From: an uncultured Muribaculaceae bacterium
Lineage (GTDB): Bacteria; Bacteroidota; Bacteroidia; Bacteroidales; Muribaculaceae
Reading direction: 5' to 3'
DNA: 64,000 nucleotides
NCBI GenBank assembly: GCA_910589425.1
Contig: CAJUSZ010000008.1
Span: 1 to 64,000 of the forward strand
Position numbers and translations under genes: made by a program. The notes under the pieces are model-generated. The model saw only the letters and a list, made by a program, of their open reading frames with translations, had not been told where the DNA came from and searched no databases. Below are positions 55,131 to 64,000 of the stretch, piece by piece (position 1 is the stretch's first letter; every line of letters starts with the position of its first letter).

Positions 55131-55236
55131 CAAAGGGTAGTTTCCCCTTGAAAGAAATACTTCGCTTGCGCGAGCAACGATTTTATGGATCGGCAGTAGC
55201 CGGTTGGAAAGAGCAGTCGAAAGGCCGCTCTTTTTT
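55131..55236 (+). ncRNA. Candidate ~105-nt small RNA
   Basis: Consensus promoter, then hairpins AAGGG/CCCTT (near 55133-55149), GCTT/GAGC (near 55164-55175) and ATCGGC-AGTA-GCCGGT (near 55189-55204). A terminator follows (AGAGC, mismatch, GTC-GAAA-GGC, mismatch, GCTCT at 55210-55231, then a T run). The 3' end abuts the stop codon of the convergent DUF3800 gene, so read-through would be antisense to it. It lacks the conserved SRP RNA tetraloop domain and is not recognised as any standard RNA. Confidence 0.55.
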
Positions 55237-55238
55237 CG

Positions 55239-56003
55239 TTAATGTGGTATCACTTTCTGACCGAGTAATACACCATTATCGGAAAATATGTTGTGTTTTA
55301 TCGCGTCATACGATCGATTAGGCCTTTCCGGATGAAGAAAATGAGTGGTAATGGGATATGCTATCAAATCGGCTATCTGCAAACCAATTATATTATCTCT
55401 TTTTAAATTGAAGCCAAAGCCTCCGATACGTGAACGCAGACGCTCGGCTGTCACCCATTTAGTCCCTCTGTTACGAAGGCCATTATAATAGTTCAACAAC
55501 TTGCTGTCCTCTTTCTTGCCTCTGCGCTCTACCACTATTGATATTTCAGCATTTGTTTCCCTATTGTCAACACAAAAAATACTTCTCTCAATTAGATATG
55601 ATAGTGAAAGCCCATATACATCATCCACCTCTCCCCGGACACAGAATTTGTTGAGTTGTTCTTTGAAGATAGTACAACTTACGATAATGTAGGCATCATG
55701 TTGGCTAAGGATGCGTTCAATACCTTCAAAAAATTTTACCCTCAAACCTTCGTCTTTCAAGCATAAGAATACGCCTCTCCATTTGCGGATGTCCACAGAG
55801 TGTATGACAATGTCGGTTCTACCGAATATTTCATTCTTTAAATCCTCAAATGCCTTGTTCAAAGCATTGAGATTCTTGCGTGAAACCAATATGCCGCACA
55901 AGGTAAATATAGGGAATGTGAGGTCATATTTGTCCAAGTTATGGTCGCCACATTCATCTATGAAGAGATAATATTTTGTTTTCGCTTGTTTTGCCATTGC
56001 CAT
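55239..56003 (-). CDS. DUF3800 domain-containing protein
   Basis: 254 aa (or 252 from the second Met at 55997). The N-terminal strand YYLFIDECGDH (about 11-21) carries the acidic pair typical of DUF3800, a family with an RNase H-like character often found in mobile or defence islands. Further conserved features are IHSVDIRK (about 62-69), an EISIVVERRGKKEDS strand with acidic and basic residues (about 150-164), and IIGLQIADLIAYP near the C-terminus, with an Asp typical of such nuclease folds. Function is unproven. It is more AT-rich than its neighbours, suggesting transfer. It lies 89 bp downstream of the AlbA_2 protein gene on the same strand. Confidence 0.82.
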   Translation of the reverse strand: MAMAKQAKTKYYLFIDECGDHNLDKYDLTFPIFTLCGILVSRKNLNALNKAFEDLKNEIFGRTDIVIHSVDIRKWRGVFLCLKDEGLRVKFFEGIERILSQHDAYIIVSCTIFKEQLNKFCVRGEVDDVYGLSLSYLIERSIFCVDNRETNAEISIVVERRGKKEDSKLLNYYNGLRNRGTKWVTAERLRSRIGGFGFNLKRDNIIGLQIADLIAYPITTHFLHPERPNRSYDAIKHNIFSDNGVLLGQKVIPH

Positions 56004-56092
56004 TAAGATAAGATGAAAAGTTGTTTCAAAAATATATAATGCATACGGTTTTGCTAAAGTAAATTATGTATCGGCAATGAGTGCGGATGTTT

Positions 56093-59000
56093 TCATTGGC
56101 GGCGCCGTTCGATGAATCTCTTGCGCTCCTTCGGATCGGCTATCTCATTGTTTTCCCCCTCTTTGCGTATGAACACGCGTCCGTCTTTGAATGGCACAGT
56201 GCCGGGGAAAGGATTCACCACCACACGGCATATCCATGCTTCGCCGATCGGTTCGTATTCGATGCGCAGATAGTCGGGGAAAAGCGACAGGCCGTCTACA
56301 GTAACCCCGATGAGACGTCTGAGATTGCTCTGGAGAAGGAGATTGTATTTGTCCTGGATCTCGCGGATGTCGTATTTTTCCGCTCCGTGGCTCAGATAGC
56401 GGAAGTCCGGGCCGATCCCTTTCGGGTAGCCGCCGTTGTCCACTCCAAGATAGAGTGTGCCTCCTTCGGCGTTGAGGAAAGCGGCTATGGTGCGGACTAT
56501 CACCTCTCCCTGACGCTTTTCGTCGGGACGCATGCCGTTGTCGGCCGGATAGACGAGCGATGTCTTGAATTCGTGATAGAGATCCTCGCTCACTGTGAGA
56601 CGGTTGTTGTCGAGGCTGGGTTCGGGCAGACTCAGCAGGGAGAATATCTCTTTTTTGATTCCGGCCCGGATTGAGGCCACACCAAGCCCTTCGAGCAGAT
56701 TGTGGGCTGTGGCGAGTGCGAGCAGCCTGGAAAGCATCTCGTCGCCGGCCACGGCCGCGCGGTCGACGGTCTTGTCGAGAAACGCCTGGTTGTCGAGTCC
56801 GGCGAGAATGCCGACTATCTTCATTTTCGAGGCCATGTCATGGTTGATGATCTTGGAGGCACGGCATTCCTCTATGAGTCCGCAAGTCTGCTCGAAATCT
56901 ATGCGTCCATCTTTTGCGAAAAGCGAGATCTTTTCCTGAAGGCGCATCTTCAATCCGACGGAATGGGATCTGATCCTGTCGCCTGCCGCCTCGCTCAGGA
57001 TTCTTGCAGCGGCGAGATCCGTATAGCAGCCCACCAGATCCGAGCGTCGGATCTGGGCGCATTGCTCCACGAGCAGGGCTATGTCGGCCAGCGCGTCGGA
57101 GGATATGTAGGAGGCTTCATCAAGCGACAATGAGTCGGAATCCATCTCCTCGTCGGCGGATTCCGCCGGACCGGCTGTGCGCAGAGCCATGTTTTTCAGA
57201 AGGTCATGGAGGCATCCGCGGTCGAAGTCGCGATAGTCCATCTCCTCGGCTTCCTCCTCGTCGGCATGGCGCACGAAGCGGGCGTTGACATAGAGCAGTC
57301 CCGCGTCGGCAAGATGATTGACGTTGTAGATCTTCACGAAGACCGTATCGTTGAGTTCAAGCGGCTCGCCTCCCTTGTCGATAAGTAGGCCGTAGCCATA
57401 TTCCGAAGTGCCTTTGTATTGTTTCCCTCTGACGTCGGTGATCTTTGCGAGTACTTCGGTCTCTCCGTCTAGATCCTCGCGCGCGTCTGAGGCATTGATC
57501 CCGCGCACTTTGCGTGCCATCGACAGGGTAGGGCGTCCGTCGGGGAGGATGCCTGTAACCTCGGCCTCGAACACGAGCGGTTTGCCGTCGTCGTGGAAAA
57601 TGGCCTTGTGGGAGCTGATCCCCACAGGATAGGGGACAATCTCGCGCAGCGGCATAAGTCCGGTGGTGTTGTTCTCGTCGGCGAGAATGCGGCATTCGAA
57701 ATCGTAGCGGTTGTCGGGACTGATTCCGGTAACGATTATCTCAGCCGTGGAGCCGACCTCCGGAGTCTGCTGCCGGTGGCGCCGTTGCTTGACGGGATCA
57801 TTGTCCAGGCAGCTTGCGATCTCATTCCAGAGCAGATGGTGGTGGGTGAGATTGGTGTCGGTTTCGTCGGCCCGCTGCAGAAGCCTGTTGGGATGCCTGA
57901 GAAGAAACTGGATCTCTCCGCCTATCTTGCGGCGGAACACTGGCTTCACCATCGTGTCGATCCATGCCGGGGCGATGGTCAGCCGTTTGTCTGAGATGAA
58001 CACTCTTACATTTTCCCCTTCGAAGATGGCTGTGCCGGAAGCTGCCGGAACCGGTCCCATGGCGAGGAGATGGTGGCAGACGCGGTTTATCTCCGAGAGG
58101 TCGTCCCAGTCGAATTCAAGCGGAGTGTCGTTAAGTCCGGAGAAGGTACGGAGAGCCATAGTGGCTGCCCGGCCGTCGGCGCTGTCGGTGATCAGCGCGC
58201 TTATCACGTAGAGAAGTCCGCGGTGGCGGTCATAGAGTGTGAACTCTTCGCCGGCGCTCAGAAGAAGCTCGATGGCTATCGCCTCGGCAAGTTCGCGGAG
58301 CGAAGCCCTGTCGGCCGGATTGAGCTGGCCGCGCTGGTTCTCGATGTAGGACCGCAGCATCTCGATGAACGACTCTCCGAAAAGGTCAATGAATTTTTTG
58401 TTTGACCGTCTTGTCTTGATCACCTCGAATATCTCCCCTATGTGGGAATGGGAATAGCGTGGGGCTATGCTCAGAATCCCCATCATGACGCTCATCCGCT
58501 CCACCGGCCTGTAGATCCAGCCCGATTCCCTCATGGTCTGGAGCGTATGTTCGATCATCTCCTCAGCGTTGCCTCCGGCCACGAGTTCGGCCGCTTCGGA
58601 AAAGCTTTCGAGCTGTCTCATGACAGAAATCAGCCGTTCGCGGTTCTTGTATCCGCGTCCTGAACGCGCCGGGAACGATGATATGAATTTGTCGCTCTCC
58701 ATTACGCATCTGACCACTTCCGAGAACCGCCTGATCCATATCTTCCGCCGGGGTGCTGCGCTGATCCATTGCGGCATGTAGCGCATCAGGGATTCCGCCC
58801 CGATGGCACACCATTCCGATTCCCCCGCTTTGATGGCCTCCGCTGTCTCCGACATTGCGGTGCTTCGGAGAATACGGTCCATCACGCGCATCCATTTGCT
58901 GCCGCGCAGATATTCGAGCGAGGCGACGTCGGAGGGGGTGAAGAATTTGTGCTGCCGGATATTGTTGGAGCTGATATATTCGAGTTGCAGTCCGGCGGAT

Positions 59001-59383
59001 GTGATTCCCGTTACACGGCACAGTATCTTGTCGTAGCGGTTCACTCTGGCCTGGGGCAGCACGATGCGGTTGTGGGTGAGTCCGCTTGCCTCGTCCCTGA
59101 GGGTCATGGCGGTGGGATTCGGCCTGAATACCTTGAATTCATATATCTCCCCGACACGGTAGACAATGTCGAGTACGCTTGCGAGCGACTGCTCGAACCG
59201 GTCGTTCTCCTTATAGATGCAGACCAGCTGTTCAGGTATTGAATTGATCTGGAAATCGAACGGTGGAATCTTGTAGGTCGTGCCGTCTTTTTCCCCGATA
59301 ATGAAATATAGTCTTCCTGTTTCTTTTGACGCAGTAAATTCTTTGGAATTAAACGTGTATTCTTTCCCTATTTCGTAGTTCAT
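56093..59383 (-). CDS. 1096-aa multidomain protein with C-terminal AlbA_2 (Schlafen-type) domain
   Basis: Cytoplasmic, with no signal or membrane helix. The N-terminal part (about 1-160) contains beta-rich units (VYRVGEIYEFKVFR, NRYDKILCRVTGI) resembling OB/S1-like nucleic-acid-binding folds. About 180-480 is helical. Two more S1/OB-like units occupy about 545-690 (GSTAEIIVTGISPDNRYDF; TEVLAKITDVRGKQY). A helical region follows to about 910. The C-terminus (about 929-1080) is an AlbA_2 domain: EDLYHEFKTSLVY, AFLNAEGGTLYLGVDNGG and GRVFIRKEGENNEI. AlbA_2 occurs in transcription regulators, Schlafen-like nucleases and defence proteins. I know no characterised protein of this full architecture. 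GC content is like the surroundings, so it may be a chromosomal core gene. Confidence 0.78.
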   Translation of the reverse strand: MNYEIGKEYTFNSKEFTASKETGRLYFIIGEKDGTTYKIPPFDFQINSIPEQLVCIYKENDRFEQSLASVLDIVYRVGEIYEFKVFRPNPTAMTLRDEASGLTHNRIVLPQARVNRYDKILCRVTGITSAGLQLEYISSNNIRQHKFFTPSDVASLEYLRGSKWMRVMDRILRSTAMSETAEAIKAGESEWCAIGAESLMRYMPQWISAAPRRKIWIRRFSEVVRCVMESDKFISSFPARSGRGYKNRERLISVMRQLESFSEAAELVAGGNAEEMIEHTLQTMRESGWIYRPVERMSVMMGILSIAPRYSHSHIGEIFEVIKTRRSNKKFIDLFGESFIEMLRSYIENQRGQLNPADRASLRELAEAIAIELLLSAGEEFTLYDRHRGLLYVISALITDSADGRAATMALRTFSGLNDTPLEFDWDDLSEINRVCHHLLAMGPVPAASGTAIFEGENVRVFISDKRLTIAPAWIDTMVKPVFRRKIGGEIQFLLRHPNRLLQRADETDTNLTHHHLLWNEIASCLDNDPVKQRRHRQQTPEVGSTAEIIVTGISPDNRYDFECRILADENNTTGLMPLREIVPYPVGISSHKAIFHDDGKPLVFEAEVTGILPDGRPTLSMARKVRGINASDAREDLDGETEVLAKITDVRGKQYKGTSEYGYGLLIDKGGEPLELNDTVFVKIYNVNHLADAGLLYVNARFVRHADEEEAEEMDYRDFDRGCLHDLLKNMALRTAGPAESADEEMDSDSLSLDEASYISSDALADIALLVEQCAQIRRSDLVGCYTDLAAARILSEAAGDRIRSHSVGLKMRLQEKISLFAKDGRIDFEQTCGLIEECRASKIINHDMASKMKIVGILAGLDNQAFLDKTVDRAAVAGDEMLSRLLALATAHNLLEGLGVASIRAGIKKEIFSLLSLPEPSLDNNRLTVSEDLYHEFKTSLVYPADNGMRPDEKRQGEVIVRTIAAFLNAEGGTLYLGVDNGGYPKGIGPDFRYLSHGAEKYDIREIQDKYNLLLQSNLRRLIGVTVDGLSLFPDYLRIEYEPIGEAWICRVVVNPFPGTVPFKDGRVFIRKEGENNEIADPKERKRFIERRRQ

Positions 59384-59478
59384 GATGTGGTCAGGTTAGA
59401 TAGGAATGCCTCTGATGAAAAACCGTGCATCCTCAGGCAATCCGGAGGCACGGGAGTAATAAAAAATAATTAGATATG

Positions 59479-60570
59479 TTATCTGAGCCGGTCGACGAGG
59501 TCGCCGTAGCCTTCGGCCTCCATCCGGTCGACAGGCACAAACCTCAGCGCGGCGCTGTTGATGCAATAGCGCAGGCCGCCGGTCTCGGCAGGCCCGTCGG
59601 GAAACACGTGTCCGAGATGTATGTCGCCGGCGGCCGATCTCACTTCGGTGCGTGTCATCCCGTGGGAGTAGTCGGTGCGGGTGCTGACAGCCTCCCGGTC
59701 CACCGGCCGGGAGAATGCGGGCCATCCGCATCCGGAATCAAACTTGTCGGAGGATAGAAACAAAGGCTGCCCCGTTGCTATGTCGACATAGATTCCCGGT
59801 TTGAACTCACGGTCGTATTCATTAAGAAAAGGCCGCTCGGTGGCTCCGTCCACCGCCACGGCGTATTGGAGTTCCGACAGAGTCTTTCTCAAAGTCGTGT
59901 CGTCGGGACGCGGATATCTGTTGCGGAGCAATGTGGCCGTGTCGCGTGCATTGCGGGCAATCTTCATTATATCGGGAGATATGTGGCAGTAACCGCCCGG
60001 ATTCTTGTCGAGATAATCCTGATGATAGTCTTCGGCCGGATAGAAATTTTGGAGCGGCCCGATCTCTATGGCCAGCGGCTCGCGGTATGACCGGGATAGT
60101 TCGCGGACCGAGTTCCGGATAAAAGGCAGGTCGGATTCGTCGGTGTAATATATTCCGGTCCGGTATTGGGAGCCGATGTCGTTTCCCTGACGGTCTTCTG
60201 CCGTGGGGTCGATTGTCCGGTAATAAAGGTCGAGTAGAAATGGGAGCGAGACGGAGTCCGGGTCGTATATCACTCGGACGGTCTCGGCGGCGTCGGTTGT
60301 GCCCGAGCATACCTGACTATAGGTAGGGGAGGGAGTGTTGCTGTTGGCATATCCGGCCTGTGTGGACACGACTCCGTCTACGAGCGAGAAGAAATGCTGG
60401 GTGCCCCAGAAGCATCCTCCGGCAAGATATATTTCCTTTTGATTCATATCAGTGGTCGTTTGGATCGGAGGTTGGACGCAGGCTGTCAGAGTAACTGACA
60501 GGATGGTTACCAACGCGAAGGTTAATTTATCAGACAGTCTTGTGTGCATGTGGAGATCTATGGTGTTCAA
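59479..60570 (-). CDS. msrAB: Bifunctional methionine sulfoxide reductase A/B lipoprotein
   Basis: 363-aa fusion repairing both S- and R-methionine sulfoxide. An N-terminal lipoprotein signal has lipobox LTAC (Cys31), so it acts in the envelope; the start could also be Met8. MsrA (about 43-205) has catalytic Cys53 in GCFWG and the usual YHQDYLDKNPGGYCH tail. MsrB (about 215-350) has SGCGWPAF, HLGHVFPDGP and catalytic Cys336 in RYCINS. The zinc-binding CxxC pair normally upstream of SGCGWP is absent (IATGQPLF), so this is a zinc-free MsrB. Monocistronic or loosely linked to the exonuclease gene 63 bp upstream. Confidence 0.94.
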   Translation of the reverse strand: MNTIDLHMHTRLSDKLTFALVTILSVTLTACVQPPIQTTTDMNQKEIYLAGGCFWGTQHFFSLVDGVVSTQAGYANSNTPSPTYSQVCSGTTDAAETVRVIYDPDSVSLPFLLDLYYRTIDPTAEDRQGNDIGSQYRTGIYYTDESDLPFIRNSVRELSRSYREPLAIEIGPLQNFYPAEDYHQDYLDKNPGGYCHISPDIMKIARNARDTATLLRNRYPRPDDTTLRKTLSELQYAVAVDGATERPFLNEYDREFKPGIYVDIATGQPLFLSSDKFDSGCGWPAFSRPVDREAVSTRTDYSHGMTRTEVRSAAGDIHLGHVFPDGPAETGGLRYCINSAALRFVPVDRMEAEGYGDLVDRLR

Positions 60571-60633
60571 TCTACCAACATCTCCAGGCTGGTTAAAGTT
60601 TCCGGCGATGGATCCGGCTTCCTGTTATCTTTG

Positions 60634-61536
60634 TCAGAACGATAGCCTTCCTTTGAACTGCATCAGCTTGCGGAGCATCTCGGCGCTTCCTTCGCGGTAG
60701 ACATTTTTGTATGACCTCACGAAGTCGATGTCGGACGCGTTAAGCCTGTACCATCCGCGCAATCCCTGGATCTCGCGTTTGGCGAAACGTTTCATCACGT
60801 CGTATTCGGCCAATGATCTGTCGGCCACCTCGACACAGATTTCGACCGGAGCTTCCGGCCTGAACCGGGATGACTTGATTTTGAATCCTCTTTCGGTCCT
60901 GACCACGGACAGGAATCCGTGGGCCTGCTCACGCATATATTCTTTTTTCGCTATCTCGAATTCTCTGTCGAAGAGTGCCATAGCCTCGTCGGGCTGCCGG
61001 TCATTGTAGTTCACACCGTGCGTCTGACACAGACGCCTCATAAGTTCATGGAAGCATCGGAGTGTGGCCAATGTGTCGGACGATGCGAAGTGGGCGTGTG
61101 CTTCGTCGAATGTTATTCCGAGTTCGTTGCAGCATGACAGAAGGTTGGGCACGGCGTAAAGATCCACGCCGTCTTCCCGCCCTTTGACGAGCCAGTACAG
61201 TTCCCTCACTTCAATCGGACGGATATTCAGCAACCCGGCGACACCCTCCTTCTCGAGCATCTTTATGTCGTTGTCTATCGCGTAGCCTATTATGAAGCGG
61301 GCCTTGTCGAAGATCGGCTGGACTTCGGGGAGCATCGATCCGAATGTCGGTTTGTCGGCCACCATCTCCGGTGTGATCTTGAGTTTGTCGGGTGGCGCTG
61401 TCCATTTAAGCTGTCTGGAGGGACGGAACAGTCGGTGGTATATCTCCCGCCCCGATATAGAAAAGACAGACAATTCTATTATCGAGACATTGTTCACAAA
61501 CTCTGTGTCGAGGCAGATATATTCAGTGTCGGTCAA
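60634..61536 (-). CDS. DEDDh-type 3'-5' exonuclease (DnaQ/RNase T superfamily)
   Basis: 300 aa. Exonuclease motif I is ICLDTEFVNN (Asp10, Glu12). Motif II is the Asp in FIIGYAIDNDIKML (about 90-103), and motif III is HAHFASSDTLAT (about 147-158), with the His-x4-Asp spacing of DEDDh enzymes. The C-terminal 100 residues (IKSSRFRPEAPVEICVEV, LRGWYRLNASDIDFVRSYKN) are an extra domain I do not recognise. It may degrade DNA or RNA; the substrate is unknown. The neighbours (C10 peptidase, MsrAB) are unrelated. Confidence 0.85.
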   Translation of the reverse strand: MTDTEYICLDTEFVNNVSIIELSVFSISGREIYHRLFRPSRQLKWTAPPDKLKITPEMVADKPTFGSMLPEVQPIFDKARFIIGYAIDNDIKMLEKEGVAGLLNIRPIEVRELYWLVKGREDGVDLYAVPNLLSCCNELGITFDEAHAHFASSDTLATLRCFHELMRRLCQTHGVNYNDRQPDEAMALFDREFEIAKKEYMREQAHGFLSVVRTERGFKIKSSRFRPEAPVEICVEVADRSLAEYDVMKRFAKREIQGLRGWYRLNASDIDFVRSYKNVYREGSAEMLRKLMQFKGRLSF

Positions 61537-61577
61537 TTTCGGTCGTGTTTTTTGTTATGATTGTATGGTGTTGAGAT

Positions 61578-64000
61578 TTAGTGTACTACTATTTTCTTTC
61601 CGTTTGCGACATATATTCCCGCCGGCAAGCGGACGATCTGTTCTTTTGTCAGACCGCGTCCGGCAAGTATGCCGGTGACGGTGTAGACGTCGGTGGCAGA
61701 CAGCTCATCGGTTATCCCGGTCTCCACGCCCGATGTGTCGCCTATGGACAGCTTGCCGCATTCCCCGTGGAGAGCCGGCAAGGTGAATGATGAACCAACC
61801 GGGTTCAGTTCCACCGGAGAGCCTTCACCTATTGTATATATTATTTTTGGCATTTCGGATGTAGTGGATGTGAAATTTACGCTGAGTTGCTCTTCGGGAT
61901 TGACGAAATACGGTCTGTAAATGCTTGATGTGGCCGGATCGATGTCGAGGCCGCTGTCGATCCTCACTCCGGCTCCCACGGTGATTGTCCAGCTCCCCAT
62001 CTTCAGAAGATCCCATCCGGGAGTGCGTTTGTATATGTTGGCCGCTCCGTTGTCTACGGTGAGTTCCACAGTCTGCGCGGCACCTGGAGCGAATGCCTCG
62101 GCGGACATGAATGCAGGCTCGGATCCGCGCACGTCGATGCGTTGCAGTGCGCTGGCAAGATAGAACTGGCCGGTGTTGATCCCGACATTGCCGGGGATGG
62201 AGATGGATGTGATGCCGGAAGCGAAAGTGAAGAGGTCGGGAGCGAGAGACGTAACAGTGTGGACGCCTACGTTTGCCGGGATCGAGACATCTCCTTCGGG
62301 CATGAAGTTGTCGACAGATGTTATCTCGGCGCCGGAAGGGGAGAGTTCGTAGGTTATGGCGTTGTCGGAATCGGCGTATGGACCGGAATAGATCCTGACA
62401 GGGAACTTGCGGCTTATCTCGGTTTCCTGTTTCCCGTTGTTTTGTGAAAGCACAAGTTGCCAGAGATAGTCGCCCGGTTTGACATCGGCTATGGATCCGT
62501 AGTTGAACCGGCGGGTAGTTGTACCGCTCGTGAAATAAGCGGCTTTGTATGATTTTTTCATCACAACCGCCCCGGTGGAGGCATTGATGAGTCTTATCTG
62601 AATGTATGCGTTGGTGGCCTCTGCGTCGGAAACATAACCGTTTCTGGATATTTCTACAGTAACCGGCGACGTGTTGTTGGCGAATGATGGCGATACCGAA
62701 CCTATCGAAAGACCCGTCGGATCGCTGAATTGTCCGGGCTCCGTTACATGGATGGTGAAATCACCGCCAGGCAGGATCCTGCGGCCTGAGTCTGTGAATT
62801 CCACAATATTGATACGGACATCTCCGCTTTGAGGAATCGCTGTCTGGAGATTGAGCTGATCCGAATATCCAGCGGGAAGCACGATCCCGGATGAACAGAG
62901 CAGCTTGGGTTGTTCGTCGGTCCCGTTTTCCTGTGATGAATAGATCCCTATTTTCTTGCGCAGGCAGTCGGTTTCCCCGACATTTGAAAGTGTCAGATTT
63001 ATCTTCTGAGTGATTTCAGCCTGTATGTCTTCAGCAGGCCATTCCACTTTGTTGACTATGATGTCGGATTTGTCGGGGATTTCTTCCTCTCCGGCGGAGA
63101 CGAGGACTCCGTTTGAGATTGTGGCAGTGGCATATTGCGATAGTCCGTAGGCTCCGTTTACCACTTGCCAGGGTTCTTGCGAACCGATGCCGCGGTAGAG
63201 CAGCTGCACCTTGTAATTGCCGTCTGGCGCTTCAGGCACTTCGGTTGTGAACCCCGTATAGCCGTAGTTTGATTTAAGCTCGGCGTTGTAGTTCTTGGAA
63301 TACCAGTATTTTCCGGGATTGTCAGCAGCTTCCCAGCGTGCGCATATAGCTATTTTTTCGGTGTATGCCAGATAGTTGTATGCTCCGGATTGTTTTCCAT
63401 CGGCATCGTTGAACCGGATCAGCAGGTTGGCGACGCCTTTTTCAGTGGCCACATGGCCGATATATCCTCCTGTTGCCACGAGAAGCACCTGCCGTTCGCA
63501 AGGAATGCCGGTGTTGGGGATAACATGAGTGAAAACTTGCTGCCGGTTATTGTATCCTCCTTCGTACGACCCGATTCCACCGGCCGCGGGGTCGAGGCAG
63601 TAAAGACGGAAATAGCCATCCTGTGAGCCTCCCCATCCCCAGTTGAAGTGGAAGAAGCCGTTTCCTTGGTAACCGTCGCATACGAATGCATGGCCTCCGT
63701 TTTCGGACGCTCCGCTGTAATAGACGGGACGTCCTGAAGCCAGCTCATTATAAACGAGGCTGTCCCACTGCAGCGTTGTGTATGCCTCACGACGGTGCAT
63801 CCGCAGCGAGGGGTCGTAATCGAAATAATCCATCAGAGCAAGTCCCACCATCGCCGATTGGGCGCCGCTGGCTTCTGATGAGTATTTCATGTTGACAGAC
63901 TTTCCGCAGTCGAGCATCAGCCGTGCGACGGCGTTGGCCTCCGTCACGCTGTATTTATCCGCGGTGTAGACGTCGAGCATGTTGTCCCAGTCATATTTTG
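61578..64000 (-). CDS. C10 (streptopain-family) cysteine peptidase, 5' end outside the window
   Basis: At least 807 codons are open to the window edge, and the frame continues upstream of Met63980 (YDWDNMLD), so the start is missing. The catalytic His is in GGHAFVCDGY (about 105) with the following HFNWGWGGSQDGYF, the C10 signature. The catalytic Cys (normally 130-150 residues earlier) lies near or beyond the edge: the visible SGAQSAMVGLALMDYFDYD shows the segment after it. Beyond about residue 145 the long C-terminal part carries Ig-like/adhesin repeats, then a SIPANVG/SIPGNVGI LRR-like stretch. A sorting-type tail ends it (VYTVTGILAGRG, LPAGIYVANGKKIV). Likely secreted. Confidence 0.85.
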   Translation of the reverse strand, partial: KYDWDNMLDVYTADKYSVTEANAVARLMLDCGKSVNMKYSSEASGAQSAMVGLALMDYFDYDPSLRMHRREAYTTLQWDSLVYNELASGRPVYYSGASENGGHAFVCDGYQGNGFFHFNWGWGGSQDGYFRLYCLDPAAGGIGSYEGGYNNRQQVFTHVIPNTGIPCERQVLLVATGGYIGHVATEKGVANLLIRFNDADGKQSGAYNYLAYTEKIAICARWEAADNPGKYWYSKNYNAELKSNYGYTGFTTEVPEAPDGNYKVQLLYRGIGSQEPWQVVNGAYGLSQYATATISNGVLVSAGEEEIPDKSDIIVNKVEWPAEDIQAEITQKINLTLSNVGETDCLRKKIGIYSSQENGTDEQPKLLCSSGIVLPAGYSDQLNLQTAIPQSGDVRINIVEFTDSGRRILPGGDFTIHVTEPGQFSDPTGLSIGSVSPSFANNTSPVTVEISRNGYVSDAEATNAYIQIRLINASTGAVVMKKSYKAAYFTSGTTTRRFNYGSIADVKPGDYLWQLVLSQNNGKQETEISRKFPVRIYSGPYADSDNAITYELSPSGAEITSVDNFMPEGDVSIPANVGVHTVTSLAPDLFTFASGITSISIPGNVGINTGQFYLASALQRIDVRGSEPAFMSAEAFAPGAAQTVELTVDNGAANIYKRTPGWDLLKMGSWTITVGAGVRIDSGLDIDPATSSIYRPYFVNPEEQLSVNFTSTTSEMPKIIYTIGEGSPVELNPVGSSFTLPALHGECGKLSIGDTSGVETGITDELSATDVYTVTGILAGRGLTKEQIVRLPAGIYVANGKKIVVH

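Noticed and set aside
55131..55236. SRP (4.5S) RNA
   Set aside because: The conserved GGAAG-type apical domain with its asymmetric loop is absent.

Overview
The window looks like a chromosome segment of an anaerobic, gut-type Bacteroidales, most likely Muribaculaceae (order: confident; family: moderate). The evidence is a SusC/SusD pair, Bacteroidota-type promoters (TTTG, 19-21 nt, TAnnTTTG) in front of many genes, several large secreted proteins with C-terminal sorting-type tails (BspA-like leucine-rich repeats, GLUG repeats, carboxypeptidase-regulatory repeats), an ATP-type PEP carboxykinase and a C10 (streptopain) peptidase. No phage, conjugative module or CRISPR array is visible.

Layout. 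0-5 kb, minus strand: an operon mgtC-like / CPA2 antiporter / guaA. 5-17.3 kb, plus strand: three secreted surface proteins (1770 aa, about 1630 aa and about 409 aa). 17.5-24.5 kb: metG, a 760-bp non-coding gap with a candidate RNA of about 330 nt, a DUF3943 protein, tRNA-Ser(GGA), and an operon lipoprotein / polyprenyl diphosphate synthase / tatD. 24.6-33.5 kb: a repeat-rich secreted protein, then a compact starch-type locus (SusC, SusD, GH13 amylase). 33.5-39.8 kb: SPOR lipoprotein, another LRR protein overlapping a 30-codon lipopeptide gene, pckA, a GT2 glycosyltransferase, SemiSWEET and a coiled-coil lipoprotein. 39.8-46.4 kb: rsmI / hypothetical / PBP4 operon, an AI-2E family transporter, a PepSY-like protein, prfB and an outer-membrane barrel. 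46.6-50 kb: antiporter-USP fusion / ogt / carbonic anhydrase operon, then a 312-bp MITE-like element. 50.4-53.2 kb: tRNA-Gly(CCC), gpmA and an acyl-CoA ligase. 53.2-64 kb, minus strand: a frameshifted LRR protein, a DUF3800 gene, a 1096-aa AlbA_2 (Schlafen-type) protein, a lipoprotein MsrAB fusion, a DEDDh exonuclease and a C10 peptidase running off the end.

The most interesting signal is non-coding. Two unlinked, oppositely oriented LRR genes (starts at 16065 and 54577) are each preceded by the same arrangement: a consensus promoter, a conserved RNA core of about 125-145 nt whose helices are kept by compensatory changes, a divergent spacer, and an intrinsic-terminator-like hairpin just upstream of the start codon. 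It reads as a candidate attenuating leader RNA, or an independent RNA of about 300 nt, linked to secreted LRR proteins. I do not recognise it as a known riboswitch. Two further promoter-to-terminator units without a recognisable gene lie at 19768-20098 and 55131-55236. All functional statements are inferred from sequence alone.
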